From: Chlorobiota bacterium
Lineage (GTDB): Bacteria; Bacteroidota; Bacteroidia; Bacteroidales; Marinilabiliaceae
Length of the DNA: 49,340 bases
Direction of reading: 5' to 3'
Assembly (NCBI GenBank): GCA_013153405.1
Contig: JAADEM010000168.1
Span: 1 to 49,340 of the forward strand
Position 1 is the stretch's first letter. Each line of letters begins with the position of its first letter. Made by a program: the position numbers and the translations under genes. Under the pieces are notes generated by a model, which worked only from the letters and a program-made list of their open reading frames with translations, was not told where the DNA came from and ran no database searches. This document shows, one piece after another, positions 8,512-18,075 of the stretch.

Positions 8512-10971
8512 GTGAAAAAGTACCTCGACATAATATTGCCTGTTCCTGTTCCAAAGCTGTTTACGTATGAATCCGGTGATTTTGCATCGTTAGTTGAAGT
8601 AGGTAAGCGTGTGGTTGTTTCGTTTGGCAAAAAGAAGCTGTATTCAGGAGTGATTGTTCGGATTCATAATGATAAACCAGATGGTTATGAAACAAAGCCT
8701 GTTTTGTCGGTTCTTGATGATGCCCCTGTCGTATTGCCGCAACAGTTCCGGTTCTGGACATGGATGGCTGAGTACTACATGTGTACAACAGGTGAGGTTT
8801 ATAAAGCGGCTCTTCCTTCCGGCCTTAAGCTGGAGAGCGAATCGTATATCCAGATTAATGATGATTTTGAAGCAGAAAAACCGCTCGGGGATAAAGAGGG
8901 GAGAATAATGGATATTTTGTCAGGCAGAAAAAAATGTACTATTAATGAGCTTAATAACCTGTCGGGGTTGAGAAATTCTTTGCCGGTTGTTAAGAGGCTT
9001 CTGGATATGGGAGCAATATCAGTAAATGAAAAACTTCGCGAAGGATATAAACCACGGACAGAAAAGTATCTGGTATTATCATCAGGAATTAAAAATGAAG
9101 ATGACCTGGATGTTACTCTGAATAAACTTTCCAGAGCACATAAGCAGGCGGCTGTTTTGATGGCTGTTGTGTCGGGAGCAGGTGGTGTGGAAAAGGCTCT
9201 GTCTGGTAAGCAGGTGTTAAGGGCAGATATAATGAAGCGTTTGAATGTTTCTTCTGCTATTGTTAATGAGCTGGTAAAAAAAGGAATACTTGAAATAAGG
9301 AATGTTGAGGTAAACAGGATAAATTACGGTACAGAAACATTAGTGTCACCTAAAACCCTGTCGTCGGAGCAAAAAAGAGCTTATGATGAGATAATAGAAA
9401 GTTTTAAGTCAAAGAATGTAACACTTTTACACGGCGTAACATCAAGTGGTAAAACAGAGCTTTACATACATTTGATAAACGAGTATCTGGAAAATGGCAA
9501 ACAGGTATTGTATCTTCTTCCCGAAATAGCTCTGACTACTCAGATTACAACCCGTCTTAAGCGTCATTTTGGCGACAAGCTGGGAATTTATCATTCCAAA
9601 TTTAGTGATGCTGAAAGAGTTGAGGTCTGGAATAATCTGCTGTCTGAGAAAGGGTACAGGATTATTCTGGGGGTAAGATCATCTTTATTTCTTCCATTCA
9701 GAAATCTGGGGCTGATAATAGTCGATGAAGAACATGAAACAAGTTATAAACAGTTTGATCCTGCTCCGAGATATCATGCCCGGGATTCGGCAATTATGCT
9801 TGCAGCCATGACGGGTGCAAAAACATTACTCGGTACAGGTACGCCTTCGTATGAAACATATTATAACTGTGAACAAAAAAAGTATGGACTTGTAGAGTTG
9901 TTTGAAAGGTTTACCGGGATTAAAATGCCGAGAATTGTTCCGGTAGATACAAAAGAAGCATACCGCAAAAAACAGATGAAAACACATTTTCATCCGGTGT
10001 TGCTTAATGAGATGAAAAAGGCTCTGGATAATGATATGCAGGTTATACTTTTTCAGAACCGAAGAGGATTTGCACCGTATATTGAATGCCGGCAATGTGC
10101 CTGGGTTCCGAGGTGTGAATATTGTGATGTCAGTCTTACTTTTCATAAGCATCTGAATCAACTGGTATGTCATTATTGCGGACACTCTGTTTTTATGCCT
10201 GAAGCTTGTCCCGCATGTGGTTCTTCCGAAATACACACCAAAGGTTTCGGCACGGAAAAAATCGAAGAGGAGATTAGCAGGTTGTTTCCGGATGCACCGG
10301 TTGCCCGTATGGATCTTGACACAACCAAATCGAGACGAGCATATGAAAATCTGATTGCAGATTTTGAAGAAAAAAGAATTAAGATTCTGATAGGAACACA
10401 AATGATAACCAAAGGGCTTGATTTCGATCATGTTAGTGTGGTTGGAATTCTGAATGCTGATAATATGCTTAACTATCCTGATTTCAGAGCTTATGAACGA
10501 AGTTATCAGATGATGGCACAGGTAAGCGGCAGGGCCGGCCGGAAAGGAGATCAGGGGTTGGTCATTTTACAGACCTCGGATCCGAACCATCCTGTCATTA
10601 TCGATGTTATCCGACACGATTACCTGCACAATTACAAGTCACAACTTGAAGAGAGGCTTATGTTTAAATATCCACCGTTTTACAGGTTGATAAATGTTAC
10701 AGTTAAGCATAAAGACAGGCATATTTGTGACCGCGGAGCTTTAATGCTCGGAAAAATACTTGAAAAACCACTGGGAGATCGTGTTCTTGGACCTCAGCCT
10801 CCTCCGGTTAATAGAATTCAGAATTTATACCTGAACAAACTGATGATAAAGGTGGAGAAAAAACTGAATATTAAAAAAGTAAAAGAAGTGCTGCAGAAAT
10901 CGGTGAGTGCAATAAAAACGACAGAAGATATGAGATCGGTGATTTTTCATATTGATGTTGATCCTATGTGA
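8512..10971 (+). CDS. priA: Primosomal replication restart helicase PriA
   Basis: PriA reloads the replicative helicase at stalled forks. The 819-residue protein has the N-terminal 3'-end-binding domain (LDIILPVPVPKLFTYE), a Walker A motif GVTSSGKTE near residue 310, the Walker B box IIVDEEHE, and GRAGRKGD of helicase motif VI. The zinc-binding insertion is complete: CRQC, CEYC, CHYC and CPAC pairs. Length and domain order are normal. It starts with GTG at 8512 because no earlier in-frame start is visible and the residues just after it match the family. It is divergent from the PhnW-like gene and seems to be transcribed alone. Confidence 0.95.
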   Translation: MKKYLDIILPVPVPKLFTYESGDFASLVEVGKRVVVSFGKKKLYSGVIVRIHNDKPDGYETKPVLSVLDDAPVVLPQQFRFWTWMAEYYMCTTGEVYKAALPSGLKLESESYIQINDDFEAEKPLGDKEGRIMDILSGRKKCTINELNNLSGLRNSLPVVKRLLDMGAISVNEKLREGYKPRTEKYLVLSSGIKNEDDLDVTLNKLSRAHKQAAVLMAVVSGAGGVEKALSGKQVLRADIMKRLNVSSAIVNELVKKGILEIRNVEVNRINYGTETLVSPKTLSSEQKRAYDEIIESFKSKNVTLLHGVTSSGKTELYIHLINEYLENGKQVLYLLPEIALTTQITTRLKRHFGDKLGIYHSKFSDAERVEVWNNLLSEKGYRIILGVRSSLFLPFRNLGLIIVDEEHETSYKQFDPAPRYHARDSAIMLAAMTGAKTLLGTGTPSYETYYNCEQKKYGLVELFERFTGIKMPRIVPVDTKEAYRKKQMKTHFHPVLLNEMKKALDNDMQVILFQNRRGFAPYIECRQCAWVPRCEYCDVSLTFHKHLNQLVCHYCGHSVFMPEACPACGSSEIHTKGFGTEKIEEEISRLFPDAPVARMDLDTTKSRRAYENLIADFEEKRIKILIGTQMITKGLDFDHVSVVGILNADNMLNYPDFRAYERSYQMMAQVSGRAGRKGDQGLVILQTSDPNHPVIIDVIRHDYLHNYKSQLEERLMFKYPPFYRLINVTVKHKDRHICDRGALMLGKILEKPLGDRVLGPQPPPVNRIQNLYLNKLMIKVEKKLNIKKVKEVLQKSVSAIKTTEDMRSVIFHIDVDPM

Positions 10972-11353
10972 AAACAGGAGATTTGGTTACCGGGAGGACT
11001 GTACCGTTAAAGGTAAATTTCATACAAAACTCAGCAAATTGTTTTATTCCTTGATAGGCGGACTTTTTTGTCTGAGCCAATCATTATAAAATATAGTAAT
11101 GAGTTGAATTAATTTATGGCCGGAGGATCAAACGGATCTAAAGTTTCGCTTTGTAAAAACCGGAACAGATGTAATACCTTCTTCGATTAATTTGTGATTA
11201 AGAATGTTATCGGCGATTTTGTCTGTGAATATTGTGAAACCGGATTTTCGAAGGGTTTAACAGGTAAAACAGATACCTTTATTCTGAGAAATAGTTTAAA
11301 GGTTCTTGTCTCATTTTTTTTTATCTTTAACCAAAATTTAAAACAGCAAAGAA
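10972..11353. other. 382-bp gap with a possible decayed reading frame
   Basis: No intact gene is visible. On the minus strand, 11128-11256 gives an uninterrupted 43-codon stretch with no start codon, containing FTIFTDKIADNILNHKLIEE and GITSVPVFTKR. It looks protein-like but I do not recognise it, so it may be the tail of a lost gene. Near the right end TATCTTTA (11322-11329) is a 7/8 match to the -7 box and could serve the heptose kinase gene. Confidence 0.3.
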
Positions 11354-12358
11354 ATGTCGGTATTTAATCCTGATGAGGTATTCGGTTCTTTCAAGGATTT
11401 TCATATTCTGGTTGTCGGTGATGTTATGATTGATGCATACATAAGCGGGAAAGTGTCGAGGATATCACCGGAGGCTCCTGTTCCGGTCATTTCGTTGTCG
11501 AAAAAAGAGAGTCGCCTTGGCGGTGCTGCAAATGTGGCATTAAATATCCAGGCACTTGGAGCCACTCCTGTTTTATGCAGTGTTACCGGAGATGATGAAC
11601 ACCGGAAGGTTTTTGAAAAACTATTGAAAAAGCGAAAGCTGATATCTGATGGGTTAATTTATTCGCCGGTAAGAAAAACAACGGTTAAAACACGGGTCAT
11701 CAGTCAGAATCATCATTTGCTCAGAATTGATGAGGAAATACAGGAGCCGCTTAATAAAAGTCTGACCGATGCACTTCTGAACAGGATTAATGTACTGGTG
11801 CATGAGTATAATATTAATGCTGTAATTTTTGAGGATTACGACAAGGGAGTAATAACTCCGGAATTGATAAAAGAAGTTGTAAAGTTGACTAATGATAAAG
11901 GAATACCGACTTTGGTTGATCCCAAGAAACGCAATTTTATGTATTACGAAGGGGTAACATTTTTCAAACCTAATTTTAAAGAATTTATCGAGGGGGTTAA
12001 AACAGATTTGTCGAAATCGGATAGAGATGAGCTGGTACGGTTAGCAGATAATTTCCGTATAAAACAGGAAATAACCATGATGATGATTACTCTATCGGAG
12101 AATGGTATTTTTATAGTAGGAAATAATGGACATGAATTTATTCCGGCCGAGAAACGTGATATTTTTGATGTGTCTGGAGCCGGCGATACGGTAATAAGTG
12201 CCGGAGCTTTGTGTCTGGCAGCAGGCCTGCCTGAAAAAATAATTGCCAGAGTGGCAAACATGGCCGGAGGTCTTGTTTGTGAAGTGCCGGGAGTGGTTCC
12301 TGTTGATAAGGAGCATTTACTTGAAGAGTGTAAAGCAAAGAATGTATTTGAAATTTAA
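11354..12358 (+). CDS. rfaE1: D-glycero-beta-D-manno-heptose-7-phosphate kinase (PfkB family)
   Basis: The enzyme phosphorylates heptose 7-phosphate at C1 in the ADP-heptose pathway for lipopolysaccharide core. The 334-residue chain matches the kinase half of HldE/RfaE: ILVVGDVMIDAYISGKVSRI near the start, the LGGAANVALN substrate loop around residue 55, and DVSGAGDTVISAG, the PfkB anion-hole motif. The adenylyltransferase half is absent, so this is the split RfaE1 form and the partner must lie elsewhere. No other LPS gene is adjacent. Related sugar kinases share these motifs, but the N-terminal signature is quite specific to RfaE1. Confidence 0.88.
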   Translation: MSVFNPDEVFGSFKDFHILVVGDVMIDAYISGKVSRISPEAPVPVISLSKKESRLGGAANVALNIQALGATPVLCSVTGDDEHRKVFEKLLKKRKLISDGLIYSPVRKTTVKTRVISQNHHLLRIDEEIQEPLNKSLTDALLNRINVLVHEYNINAVIFEDYDKGVITPELIKEVVKLTNDKGIPTLVDPKKRNFMYYEGVTFFKPNFKEFIEGVKTDLSKSDRDELVRLADNFRIKQEITMMMITLSENGIFIVGNNGHEFIPAEKRDIFDVSGAGDTVISAGALCLAAGLPEKIIARVANMAGGLVCEVPGVVPVDKEHLLEECKAKNVFEI

Positions 12359-12534
12359 GTTGATATAATTTTTATTACCTGGGTAATTGTTGGCTTAATT
12401 TGAGTATTTTTACAACTTCTTGTTTTAAAGAGAAACATTTTGGAAGAATAGATTTTATAAAAGATTAACTTTGGAAAAAAGAAAAAAAATGCCATTTTGC
12501 GGCACTTAATCTAATCCAAAATAAATATTTAAGT

Positions 12535-13311
12535 ATGGGAAAAATAATTGCGTTAGCAAACCAAAAAGGAGGAGTAGGCAAGACTACGACGGCAATTAAC
12601 CTTGCAGCAAGTCTTGCTGTTCTTGAATATAAAGTTTTGATAGTTGATGCAGACCCTCAGGCCAATGCAACTTCGGGGCTGGGATTCGATCTGAAAAATA
12701 TTGAAAACAGCATATACGAGTGTATAATAGACGGTATTGAGCCCAAAACCGCAATTATGGATACTGAAATTGACGGACTAAGCCTGCTTCCGTCTCATAT
12801 CGATTTGGTAGGTGCCGAGATAGAGATGCTTAATATGCCGAATCGTGAAAAGGTCTTAAGGGATGTTTTGCATAAAGTGGAAGATGATTTTGATTTTGTA
12901 TTTATTGATTGTTCTCCTTCGCTGGGGCTTATAACAGTGAATGCTCTTACAGGTGCCGATTCGGTAATAATTCCGGTGCAGTGCGAGTATTTTGCTCTTG
13001 AAGGACTGGGTAAACTTCTTAATACAATAAAAATTATTCAGACCCGTTTGAATACAGACCTGGAAATTGAAGGATTTCTGCTTACGATGTACGATTCAAG
13101 ACTTAACCTGTCAAATCAGGTTGTGGAAGAGGTACAGCGTCATTTTCAGGATATGGTTTTTGAGACTCTTATTTCTCGTAACATTAAGCTTAGTGAGGCT
13201 CCAAGTTTTGGAAAGCCTGTGGTAATGTACGATGCAACGTCAAAAGGAGCCGTAAGTTATCTTAATCTGGCAAAAGAGCTTCTCAGAAAAAACAATATGG
13301 AGAAAAAATAA
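12535..13311 (+). CDS. parA: Chromosome-partitioning ATPase ParA (Soj)
   Basis: ParA is the ATPase of chromosome segregation. It has a deviant Walker A motif (KGGVGKTT, residues 11-18), the A' box IVDADPQANATSGLG, and Walker B FVFIDCSPSLG. At 258 residues with no N-terminal helix-turn-helix it is the chromosomal, Soj-like type. parB starts 30 bp downstream, so the pair is co-transcribed. A TATTTTTA (12405-12412) upstream is a 7/8 match to the -7 box, which would leave a leader of about 115 nt. No canonical parS palindrome was noticed in the window. Confidence 0.95.
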   Translation: MGKIIALANQKGGVGKTTTAINLAASLAVLEYKVLIVDADPQANATSGLGFDLKNIENSIYECIIDGIEPKTAIMDTEIDGLSLLPSHIDLVGAEIEMLNMPNREKVLRDVLHKVEDDFDFVFIDCSPSLGLITVNALTGADSVIIPVQCEYFALEGLGKLLNTIKIIQTRLNTDLEIEGFLLTMYDSRLNLSNQVVEEVQRHFQDMVFETLISRNIKLSEAPSFGKPVVMYDATSKGAVSYLNLAKELLRKNNMEKK

Positions 13312-13341
13312 ACCGGATACCGTACAATACAATATAACAAT

Positions 13342-14223
13342 ATGGCAAGAAAAAATGCATTGGGCAAGGGACTGGGAGCACTGATTGAGGATGCAGGTGA
13401 TTTGGGTAAGAATGCCAAAGCATCAGCAGCTATAATTGAAGTGGATATTTCCGATATTGAGGCAAATCCGTGGCAACCAAGAACAACTTTTGATGAGGAA
13501 AAACTCGCCGAACTTGCTAAATCAATAAAAGAGATAGGTATTATACAGCCTCTTACTCTAAGAAAAACTAAACATGGTAAGTATCAGCTGATTGCCGGCG
13601 AAAGACGGTTCAGAGCATCTAAATTAGCAGGGCTCGACAAGGTTCCGGCATATGTTCGTATTGCAGATGACGATTCGATGCTTGAGATGGCTCTCGTTGA
13701 AAATATACAGCGGGAAGACCTTGATCCCATTGAAATAGCAATAAGCTATCAACGATTGATCGATGAGTGTAAACTCACACAGGAAAGCATGTCGGAAAGA
13801 GTGGGTAAAAAGCGCTCAACCATCTCAAATTATTTACGACTGTTAAGACTGCCTGCCGAGATTCAGCTCGGCCTTAGAAATAAGCAGATATCAATGGGGC
13901 ATGCGAGAGCTCTTGTAAATATTGAGGACGCAAATGTGCAGATACAGCTTTACGAACGTATTGTGGCTGAAGACATGTCGGTGCGTAAGGTTGAACAAGA
14001 AGTGAAAGGTTTGAATACCAAGGATAAAGACAAGAAAGGTGAAGAGAAAAAAACAGATACCTCCAGCGAAGATTATACTGCATTGGAGAAACAGCTTTCG
14101 GAGCTTTTCAGTACCAATATCCGTTTTTCGCGAAGCAAAAGCGGAAAGGGTAAGATCGTGATTCCTTTCGGCTCGGATGATGAGCTGGAAAAGATCATCA
14201 ATATTTTGGATAAAGCGAAGTAA
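13342..14223 (+). CDS. parB: Chromosome-partitioning protein ParB (Spo0J)
   Basis: ParB binds parS, uses CTP to load onto DNA and stimulates ParA. The 293-residue protein has the nuclease-like N-domain motifs NPWQPRTTFDEEKLAELAKS and GERRFRAS (CTP binding). The central helix-turn-helix region runs from TQESMSERVGKKRSTISNYL through LRLP, followed by GHARALV. A charged linker and a C-terminal dimer domain complete the family layout. It follows parA closely and precedes a DUF5683 gene by 23 bp, a gene order common in Bacteroidota. Confidence 0.95.
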   Translation: MARKNALGKGLGALIEDAGDLGKNAKASAAIIEVDISDIEANPWQPRTTFDEEKLAELAKSIKEIGIIQPLTLRKTKHGKYQLIAGERRFRASKLAGLDKVPAYVRIADDDSMLEMALVENIQREDLDPIEIAISYQRLIDECKLTQESMSERVGKKRSTISNYLRLLRLPAEIQLGLRNKQISMGHARALVNIEDANVQIQLYERIVAEDMSVRKVEQEVKGLNTKDKDKKGEEKKTDTSSEDYTALEKQLSELFSTNIRFSRSKSGKGKIVIPFGSDDELEKIINILDKAK

Positions 14224-14246
14224 TAATTACTTGAATAGTCGGTATC

Positions 14247-14897
14247 GTGTTGAGGCGAAAAGGTTTTAGGTTATATGCACTGATTATGTTTTGCTGGCTG
14301 ACTGCCTACAACACCTTTGCTCAGGGTACCGTTACTTTTACCGGTGATACTATCGTGCAGGTAAACAAAAAAACGGTAAAAGAGAAGAAACAGCGGGTAC
14401 TTTCTCCTCATAAAGCTACACTTTTGTCTGCTGTACTTCCCGGAATGGGGCAGGCATACAACCACAAATACTGGAAAATACCCATACTGTATGCCGGTAT
14501 CGGAGGTATAAGTTATGCCATAGGATTTAATTCCAAATGGTACCGGAAATACAAAGCAGCATATCGAGATTTTATAATTCAGGACCCGAACAATAAAAGT
14601 TACCTCGAATTTTTACCTCCCACATGGACAGAAGAAGATTTGTATGACCCTATGAATGCAAGTTGGTTCCAGAGTGCTTTAAGCAATAAAAAAGACTATT
14701 ACAGACGATACCGGGACCTCAGTTTCATAGGAATGGCCATAGTATACGTCCTCAACCTTATGGATGCAAGTGTTGATGCACACCTTAGTACATTTGATAT
14801 TAGCGATGACTTGTCGTTTAAATTAGATCCTGTTATAATAGATCCCACTCCGGCAAACAACTCAGGGGCGGGCATAAAGCTGAGTATTAATTTTTAA
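14247..14897 (+). CDS. DUF5683 envelope protein
   Basis: This 216-residue protein has an N-terminal signal (FRLYALIMFCWLTAYNTFAQ) and the DUF5683 signature SPHKATLLSAVLPGMGQAYN, then KYWKIPILYAGIGG. Two or three hydrophobic segments follow, the last in DLSFIGMAIVYVLNLMDA. The family has no known function; in Bacteroidota it usually sits between parB and a lytic transglycosylase, as here. That position suggests a role in envelope or cell-wall upkeep, which is inference. It starts with GTG 14247, and the next gene follows after 14 bp. Confidence 0.8.
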   Translation: MLRRKGFRLYALIMFCWLTAYNTFAQGTVTFTGDTIVQVNKKTVKEKKQRVLSPHKATLLSAVLPGMGQAYNHKYWKIPILYAGIGGISYAIGFNSKWYRKYKAAYRDFIIQDPNNKSYLEFLPPTWTEEDLYDPMNASWFQSALSNKKDYYRRYRDLSFIGMAIVYVLNLMDASVDAHLSTFDISDDLSFKLDPVIIDPTPANNSGAGIKLSINF

Positions 14898-14911
14898 GAG
14901 AAGAAAGAAAG

Positions 14912-16492
14912 ATGGAGAAGATTTGGAAAGTTTTGCCGTTAATGCTGATAATGGCATTCGGAAACGGGCGGGCAGAGAACAGGAAAGATACCACAACACT
15001 GAACTTTAACAACGATACCCTGATACTTGACAGTGTTATTGAGCCCCCGCCGGCGATGCTTGATAACCTTGACAGCTTATTGCATAAATGGTATGTTGGT
15101 AAAACTGCAACCAATATGGTACTTGATTCTGTTCCGGCAGTAAATGATTCACTGCTGAAACGGTTACCTGATTCTGTATATATTGAACGACTGGCTGATA
15201 TTCAGTCTCCTATTCCTTTTGTTTTTAATAATAAGGTTCGTTCGTACATTGAACTGTATACTATTAAAAGGAGGGATCTTGTTCAGGGTATGTTGGGCCT
15301 GAAAGATTATTATTTTCCAGTATTTGAACAGGCTCTGGATGCCAGAAATATGCCTCTCGAACTAAAATATCTTCCTGTTATTGAATCGGCACTTAACCCG
15401 CGGGCTTTCAGTCGTGCCGGGGCTTCCGGGCTTTGGCAGTTTATGTATTATACCGGAAAGAGGTATGGGCTTGAAATAAACTCGTTCATTGATGAAAGAA
15501 GAGATCCGTATAAATCAACCCAGGCGGCAGTTCACTTTCTCGATGACCTCTACAATATTTATCACGACTGGCTGCTGGTTATTGCAGCCTATAACTGCGG
15601 ACCGGGAAATGTGAATAAGGCTATCAGAAGAGCAGGAGGACATCGGGATTTCTGGAAGATTTATTATTACCTTCCCCGGGAAACCCGCGGATATGTTCCG
15701 GCTTTTATTGCAGCTGCTTATACTATGACTTATTCCGAAGAGCATCAGTTGTATCCTGTTCCGTCAGACTTGCCTGATGCCACTGATACTATAATGATTA
15801 CCAAGCCTCTGCATTTAAAGCAGGTGTCGCAGCTGATGAATATAAATCTTGACTACCTGCGTGATCTTAATCCCCAGTACCGTAGAGATGTGATTCCGGC
15901 AGGTAAAAAAGCTTATCCATTGCGGCTGGGACATGAATTTGTTACCGACTTTGTTGATATGGAAGATTCTGTGTATAAATACGACAGGAATAAATATTTT
16001 CCGGAAGGGAAACTGGTGGTGAGTCCGACAAAAACATACTATCCTCCGGTAGTGCCCAAAGGATATGAAAAGGTGTATTATACGGTAAAACAGGGTGATG
16101 CGATAGGCCTTATTGCACAATGGTTTCATGTTAGAACTTCAGATCTGCGTTATTGGAATAATATCAGGCGTAACCTTATCAGGGTAGGCCAGAAGCTGGT
16201 TATATATGTTCCGAAAAACAAAGTTTCGAAATACAAGAAAGTGGATTCCATGACCTTTGCCCAGAAACAGGCAATGATAGGTAAAAAAGTATCAACAGCT
16301 TCGGTATCAAAAAAGAAAGAACCTGAAGACCCCAATTATATTTATTACACTGTTAAACGAGGTGATAATCTTTGGTCTATTGCAAAAAAGTTCAGTGGAG
16401 TTACCAATGAGAGTATAATGAAGCTTAACAATATAACCGACGTAAGAAAGATTGCACCCGGCCAACGGCTTAAAATAAAGAAAAAGTCGTAA
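14912..16492 (+). CDS. mltD: MltD-like membrane-bound lytic transglycosylase with two LysM domains
   Basis: The enzyme cleaves peptidoglycan strands. After a short N-terminal hydrophobic segment (WKVLPLMLIMAFG), the SLT catalytic domain spans about residues 145-275. It has the catalytic glutamate in PVIESALNP, then SRAGASGLWQFM and AYNCGPGNVNKAI. Two LysM domains that bind glycan follow: YYTVKQGDAIGLIAQWF near residue 390 and YYTVKRGDNLWSIAKKF near 477. Length and order match MltD/D-type proteins. It is last in the parA-parB-DUF5683 string; a SGNH gene with its own promoter follows. Confidence 0.9.
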   Translation: MEKIWKVLPLMLIMAFGNGRAENRKDTTTLNFNNDTLILDSVIEPPPAMLDNLDSLLHKWYVGKTATNMVLDSVPAVNDSLLKRLPDSVYIERLADIQSPIPFVFNNKVRSYIELYTIKRRDLVQGMLGLKDYYFPVFEQALDARNMPLELKYLPVIESALNPRAFSRAGASGLWQFMYYTGKRYGLEINSFIDERRDPYKSTQAAVHFLDDLYNIYHDWLLVIAAYNCGPGNVNKAIRRAGGHRDFWKIYYYLPRETRGYVPAFIAAAYTMTYSEEHQLYPVPSDLPDATDTIMITKPLHLKQVSQLMNINLDYLRDLNPQYRRDVIPAGKKAYPLRLGHEFVTDFVDMEDSVYKYDRNKYFPEGKLVVSPTKTYYPPVVPKGYEKVYYTVKQGDAIGLIAQWFHVRTSDLRYWNNIRRNLIRVGQKLVIYVPKNKVSKYKKVDSMTFAQKQAMIGKKVSTASVSKKKEPEDPNYIYYTVKRGDNLWSIAKKFSGVTNESIMKLNNITDVRKIAPGQRLKIKKKS

Positions 16493-16552
16493 CCCTGTGA
16501 TATAAAAACAGGTATAAGTTTAGTATATTCAACAAATAATAATGCCTGTAAA

Positions 16553-16560
16553 TATATTTG
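16553..16560 (+). promoter_or_regulatory. -7 box of the SGNH/MBOAT operon
   Basis: TATATTTG is an exact TAnnTTTG match 22 nt before ATG 16582. It contains the TTG that gives the longest open frame, so that start would lie upstream of the transcript. Confidence 0.55.
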
Positions 16561-16581
16561 TTTGCAGGGGTAATTGGTTAT

Positions 16582-18075
16582 ATGGGCAGACCCGGAAAAA
16601 TATTTGCATATTATATCTCAATAGTGCTTGTTTTTGCAGGGCTGGAATATGTTATACCTGAAGATGTAGCAGCATATTTATCTCCCGGTACTTCAGTGGA
16701 GTTTAGTCCGGATACAGCCTTGCTTGCAGAAGAAGACAGTGCATTTCTTTCTGTTTTTCCGGTACAGGACAGTGCTTCTGTGATTATTTCAGATACTCTG
16801 TTACAGAATATAGATACGTTAGATAAAAAAACAAAGGTTAGCCTGCCTGTTGTTCCTTATCTGTATCTTAACGATATTGCTGTTTCGCATTTATGTAAAT
16901 TTTTCAGAAAAGCATATAATGCCCGGAAAGACGGAATAACAGTCAGGGTGCTGCATATGGGTGACTCTCAGATAGAAGGCGACCGGATAACTCGTTATAT
17001 AAGAGAGTCGTTTCAGCAACGTTTTGGAGGAACCGGTCCCGGATTGTTTTCAGTTGCCGATCCTTACAATATGAATCCTTCGGTTTGGCTTGTGAACTAC
17101 GGAGAGTGGATCGTGTATGATATTTATAACCGAAGGCTAAATCTTGAAGGCAGGGAATACGGAATACTGGGAAGGGCTGTAAAGTTTGTTCCGGGAACAA
17201 ACAGCGGTTTCCGGTTCAGAGCTTCTCCGTGGGCACAGAAAAAAGCCAAAAGTTTTTATAAAGTGCGGTTATTTTTGGGTGAACTTAAAGATACCCTGTA
17301 CATGAAAGGGTATGAAGGAAATACGGAGATTATAAACGATACACTTGAGAAAAGCAAAGGATTGACCGAGATAAACTGGGAATTCAGTAACAGTATTCAG
17401 GGAATGAAATTCATGTTCAGATCAAAATCCTCTCCTGCTTTTCTGGGGTGCGCGCTCGATAGTTTGGCCGGAGTGGCAGTCGACAACATTGCTTTACGGG
17501 GACAATCCACACCGTGGCTTTTAAGAACAAACAGGGATCTTTACAAAACAATGGTTAATTACCTTGATGTGGGGTTAATAATTTTTCAGTTCGGCACCAA
17601 TATGATACCAACCAGAACTTATGATTTTAATTTTTACAGAATAAAAATAGAACGTCAGCTCCGGATTTTACGGAAGCTTGCTCCTGATTGTGCCATAATA
17701 GTAGTAGGCACGGCCGATGCTGGTTATCTTGACAAAGGCAAACCGAAATCATACGACCATATTCCGGCACTTAACAAGGCTCAAAAGGAGGCTGCCCTGA
17801 ACAGTGGTGCCGCATTTTTCGACCTTTATAATGCAATGGGCGGAGAAGGTACAATTGTGAAATGGGTTAACAGTGTTCCACCGTTGGCTATTACAGATTA
17901 TATCCATTTTACCAGAGAAGGCGGAGAAAAAGTAGCAGGTATGATGCTGAAAAGTATTTATGCGCTGGCGGATACATTGTCGGAAAAAGGAGGGTGCCTG
18001 TATAAAGAGATTGATAAAACAATAAATGAAAATTCAGTGAAGGCGGATACGGTAAAACAGCTGCCGATAAAATAG
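16582..18075 (+). CDS. SGNH/GDSL-family hydrolase paired with an MBOAT acyltransferase
   Basis: This is an ester hydrolase or acyl-transfer partner of the SGNH fold. Block I is HMGDSQIEGDRI with Ser129 as candidate nucleophile, the GxN block is FGTNM, and block V is TDYIHF with D439 and H442. A hydrophobic N-terminus (KIFAYYISIVLVFAGLEYVI) suggests export with a membrane anchor. The MBOAT gene begins immediately after its stop codon, and such pairs O-acylate cell-wall or exported polysaccharides (compare PatA/PatB, AlgI/AlgJ). The substrate cannot be read from sequence. I use ATG 16582 rather than TTG 16558, which lies in the -7 box. Confidence 0.8.
   Translation: MGRPGKIFAYYISIVLVFAGLEYVIPEDVAAYLSPGTSVEFSPDTALLAEEDSAFLSVFPVQDSASVIISDTLLQNIDTLDKKTKVSLPVVPYLYLNDIAVSHLCKFFRKAYNARKDGITVRVLHMGDSQIEGDRITRYIRESFQQRFGGTGPGLFSVADPYNMNPSVWLVNYGEWIVYDIYNRRLNLEGREYGILGRAVKFVPGTNSGFRFRASPWAQKKAKSFYKVRLFLGELKDTLYMKGYEGNTEIINDTLEKSKGLTEINWEFSNSIQGMKFMFRSKSSPAFLGCALDSLAGVAVDNIALRGQSTPWLLRTNRDLYKTMVNYLDVGLIIFQFGTNMIPTRTYDFNFYRIKIERQLRILRKLAPDCAIIVVGTADAGYLDKGKPKSYDHIPALNKAQKEAALNSGAAFFDLYNAMGGEGTIVKWVNSVPPLAITDYIHFTREGGEKVAGMMLKSIYALADTLSEKGGCLYKEIDKTINENSVKADTVKQLPIK

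Noticed and set aside
9826-10431. Open frame of 201 codons on the - strand
   Set aside because: It is antisense to the helicase and zinc region of priA.
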